From assembly GCF_900104265.1 (NCBI RefSeq), contig NZ_FNJJ01000019.1, positions 1-34,260 of the forward strand: a DNA stretch of 34,260 bases. The letters are read 5' to 3'. Both the position numbers and the translations under genes were made by a program. This DNA comes from Ectopseudomonas guguanensis (GTDB taxonomy: Bacteria > Pseudomonadota > Gammaproteobacteria > Pseudomonadales > Pseudomonadaceae). The notes under the pieces were generated by a model. That model was not told where the DNA came from and searched no databases. It was given only the letters and a program-made list of their open reading frames with translations. Shown here one piece after another: positions 32,605 to 34,260 of the stretch (its first letter is position 1; the number at the start of each line of letters is the position of its first letter).

Positions 32605-33017
32605 CACACCGGCTCCGGCAGGGCGGCGGCCGACAGCGCGCGCAGGGTCGACAGCGCCCGTTCGGCGCGCTCGATGGGTACGAAGAGGTGGTCGTGATGA
32701 AAGCCGGCGACCACGTTGCAGCTCACCCCGGCCTGCGCTAGGGCGGCGGAGAAGGAGGCGGTCAGGCCCACGGCTGCCAGCGAGGAGTGCACCTGCAGGG
32801 TGATCCAGGCCGCCACGAAGTCGTAGCGCAGGCCATGGGCGTCGGCGACCTCGCACGGCAGCACCAGGCTCAGGCCTTCGGCTTCGCGCAGGCTGGCGAT
32901 GGGCTGCAGGGCGCTGCAGTCATGGTCGGCAGCAACGCAGCAGAACACGTACTGACCGGGGTTGAGCTGCGGCGTCATGCTCTGCAGCAAACGTGAGAGA
33001 TCGGTTTCGCCGGCCAT
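32604..33017 (-). CDS. ACT-domain protein (ACT_3/ACT_7 type)
   Basis: A 137-aa cytoplasmic protein with two small ligand-binding ACT-like halves (about 5-65 and 66-130). LNPGQYVFCCV (19-29) and FHHDHLFVPIERAERAL (about 107-123) are family marks. ACT domains bind amino acids and regulate partners. The start at 33017 was chosen because it begins the conserved domain; longer readings run into argP on the other strand. Its TGATG overlap with argO suggests it senses arginine or lysine for the exporter or for ArgP. This role is inferred from position. Confidence 0.85.
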   Translation of the reverse strand: MAGETDLSRLLQSMTPQLNPGQYVFCCVAADHDCSALQPIASLREAEGLSLVLPCEVADAHGLRYDFVAAWITLQVHSSLAAVGLTASFSAALAQAGVSCNVVAGFHHDHLFVPIERAERALSTLRALSAAALPEPV

Positions 33018-33113
33018 CTTGAGCTCCAGAGGTGAGGTGGATGCTGGCGAGTCTGCGGCGCGCAGGTGTATAAGAGAAACAAATAATGCTGATCGCTCAT
33101 TAGGAAAATCGAT
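33018..33113. promoter_or_regulatory. argP / ACT-argO divergent promoter region
   Basis: A 96-base gap with a plus-strand TATAAG (33069-33074) suitable as the argP -10, starting transcription near 33081. The AT-rich AAGAGAAACAAATAATG stretch is a likely LysR-type binding region. No exact ArgP box can be assigned by eye. Confidence 0.35.
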
Positions 33114-34007
33114 TTGTTCGATTACAAACTCCTGGCTGCCCTGGTGGCGGTGGTGGAACAGGCCGGCTTCGAGCGCGCGGCGCAGGTGCTGGGCCTGTCG
33201 CAATCTGCCGTTTCGCAGCGAATCAAGCTGCTCGAGGCGCGGGTCGGCCAGCCGGTGCTGGTGCGCGCGATGCCGCCGGCGCCTACCGAAATCGGCCGGC
33301 GTCTGCTCAACCATGTGCAGCAGGTGCGCCTGCTCGAGCGCGACCTGCAAGGGCAGGTGCCGGGGCTGGATGAACAGGCGCTGCCCGAGCGTCTGCGCAT
33401 TGCCATCAACGCCGACAGCCTGGCCACCTGGTGGGCCGCCGCGACGACCGAGTTCTGCGCGACCCGGCAGGTGCTGATGGAGCTGGTGGTGGAGGATCAG
33501 GAGGTTGGCCTCAAGCGCATGCGCGCCGGCGAGGTGGCCGGCTGCGTGTGCGCCGCCGAGCGCCCGGTAGCCGGCGCGCGCAGCCTGGCGCTGGGGGCGA
33601 TGCGTTATCGCGCGCTGGCCAGTCCTGGCTTCGTCGCCCGGCATTTCGCCAACGGCGTCAGCGCCGAGACGCTGGCGCGGGCGCCGGCCATCGTCTTCGG
33701 CCCGGACGATCAGTTGCAGCACCGCTACCTGGCCGGGCTGGGGGTGACGGGGGCATTCGCCTATCACCTGTGCCCTTCGTCGGAAGGTTTCGTGCGCCTG
33801 ACCGAGGGCGGCCTGGGTTGGGGACTGGTGCCGGAGCTGCAGGTGCGTGACGAACTGGCCAGCGGCAGGTTGGTGGAGCTGGTGCCCGAGCGCTTCATCG
33901 ACGTGTCTTTGTACTGGCATCACTGGCGCAACGGCGGCGAGCTGCTGGCCGGCCTCACCGAGCACCTGCGCCGCGCCACCGCCGGCACACTGGTACAGGC
34001 GAGGTAG
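33114..34007 (+). CDS. argP: LysR-family regulator ArgP
   Basis: A 297-aa LysR-type regulator. The winged helix-turn-helix is at about 2-60 (FERAAQVLGLSQSAVSQRIKLLEARVG), the effector domain at about 90-290. It begins with TTG; FDYKLLAALVAVVE follows as in other ArgP proteins and AGGA lies eight bases upstream. ArgP activates argO in response to arginine, with lysine opposing. The stop codon TAG lies inside a GTAGGGTGCG repeat, so the insertion of that element may have fixed the C-terminus. Confidence 0.92.
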   Translation: MFDYKLLAALVAVVEQAGFERAAQVLGLSQSAVSQRIKLLEARVGQPVLVRAMPPAPTEIGRRLLNHVQQVRLLERDLQGQVPGLDEQALPERLRIAINADSLATWWAAATTEFCATRQVLMELVVEDQEVGLKRMRAGEVAGCVCAAERPVAGARSLALGAMRYRALASPGFVARHFANGVSAETLARAPAIVFGPDDQLQHRYLAGLGVTGAFAYHLCPSSEGFVRLTEGGLGWGLVPELQVRDELASGRLVELVPERFIDVSLYWHHWRNGGELLAGLTEHLRRATAGTLVQAR

Positions 34008-34120
34008 GGTGCGCTGCGCGCACCAAGGTGATGAGACGGGGAATGGTGGCCTGGATCGATTCCAGGCGCGGGATGAAGGTGGGTATCCCGCGATGGGCTG
34101 GTGCGCACGGCGCACCCTAC
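34004..34120. repeat. GTAGGGTGCG inverted-repeat element after argP
   Basis: GTAGGGTGCGCTGCGCGCACC (34004-34024, one base beyond a 20-base core, quoted as the shared motif) and its inverted counterpart (34100-34120) bound a 117-base element like the units of the array at 17183-17690. A third head copy lies at 34198-34218, presumably opening another element that runs off the window. No gene is visible in 34008-34260. Confidence 0.85.
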
Positions 34121-34260
34121 GGCCATGCGTACGGCTGGGTGGACGAGGTCTGCCGGGTCGTAATGCTGGCCGCCGCCGGCTAGGTGCTTTGCGGTCCGTA
34201 GGGTGCGCCGCGCGCACCAATTGGGGGATGTGACGGGATGGTGAGATTGGCTCGCGTCGA

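Overview
The window is GC-rich and almost fully coding. Its gene content points to a Pseudomonas, probably an aquatic or environmental species near the P. mendocina/alcaligenes/anguilliseptica groups. The pointers are an arcDABC operon, a long PutA with an N-terminal DNA-binding domain, OprD and OmpK/Tsx-type porins, an AotJQMOP-like transport operon, ArgP/ArgO, and dispersed REP-like intergenic elements. The genus is an inference from gene families; no rRNA or tRNA gene is present.

Layout. 1-375: an intergenic hairpin repeat. 376-3384: a PhnA/YjdM zinc-ribbon protein, a class I glutamine amidotransferase (PuuD/SpuA type, putrescine breakdown) behind a long structured leader, a LEA14-like lipoprotein and an EamA exporter. 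3577-4383: an OmpK/Tsx-type outer-membrane channel with a good sigma-54 promoter. 4783-9930 (minus strand): a six-gene operon with substrate-binding protein, two permeases, an AotO/CphZ-like zinc hydrolase, an ATPase and an RpiR-family regulator. 10307-16139 (plus strand, divergent): a cyanophycinase with three C-terminal SLH-like repeats, a 106-aa unknown, an OprD-type porin, a second substrate-binding protein and a second secreted cyanophycinase of CphE type. 16367-21566: an SDR oxidoreductase, a tandem repeat array, TetR, a PaaI-type thioesterase, a Bcr/CflA drug exporter and a stand-alone dihydrolipoamide dehydrogenase. 21819-27165 (minus): arcD-arcA-arcB-arcC plus a DUF5064 gene. 27594-31529 (minus): trifunctional putA with GTTGCA operator motifs. 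32002-34007: an ACT-domain protein and argO, divergent from argP.

How the genes work together. The central island (4783-16139) reads as a complete scavenging route for cyanophycin, the Asp-Arg storage polymer of cyanobacteria and other bacteria. Two exported cyanophycinases would cut the polymer to beta-Asp-Arg. The OprD-type porin would admit the dipeptide, one or two binding proteins plus the ABC transporter would import it, and the AotO/CphZ-like hydrolase would split it into Asp and Arg. RpiR is the likely local regulator. The released arginine could feed arcDABC (ATP and ornithine), the putrescine branch (puuD) and the proline/glutamate branch (putA), while ArgP/ArgO would export excess. 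Each enzyme family is readable from the sequence. The integrated pathway, the SLH-tethered cyanophycinase and the RpiR control are inferences.

Non-coding structure is rich: at least three families of inverted repeats (GTAGGGTGCG, GTAGGGTGGGC and GTAGCCCGGATGCAATCCGGG), a four-and-a-half-copy tandem array, several terminator hairpins, and candidate operators for Anr, PutA and RpiR.
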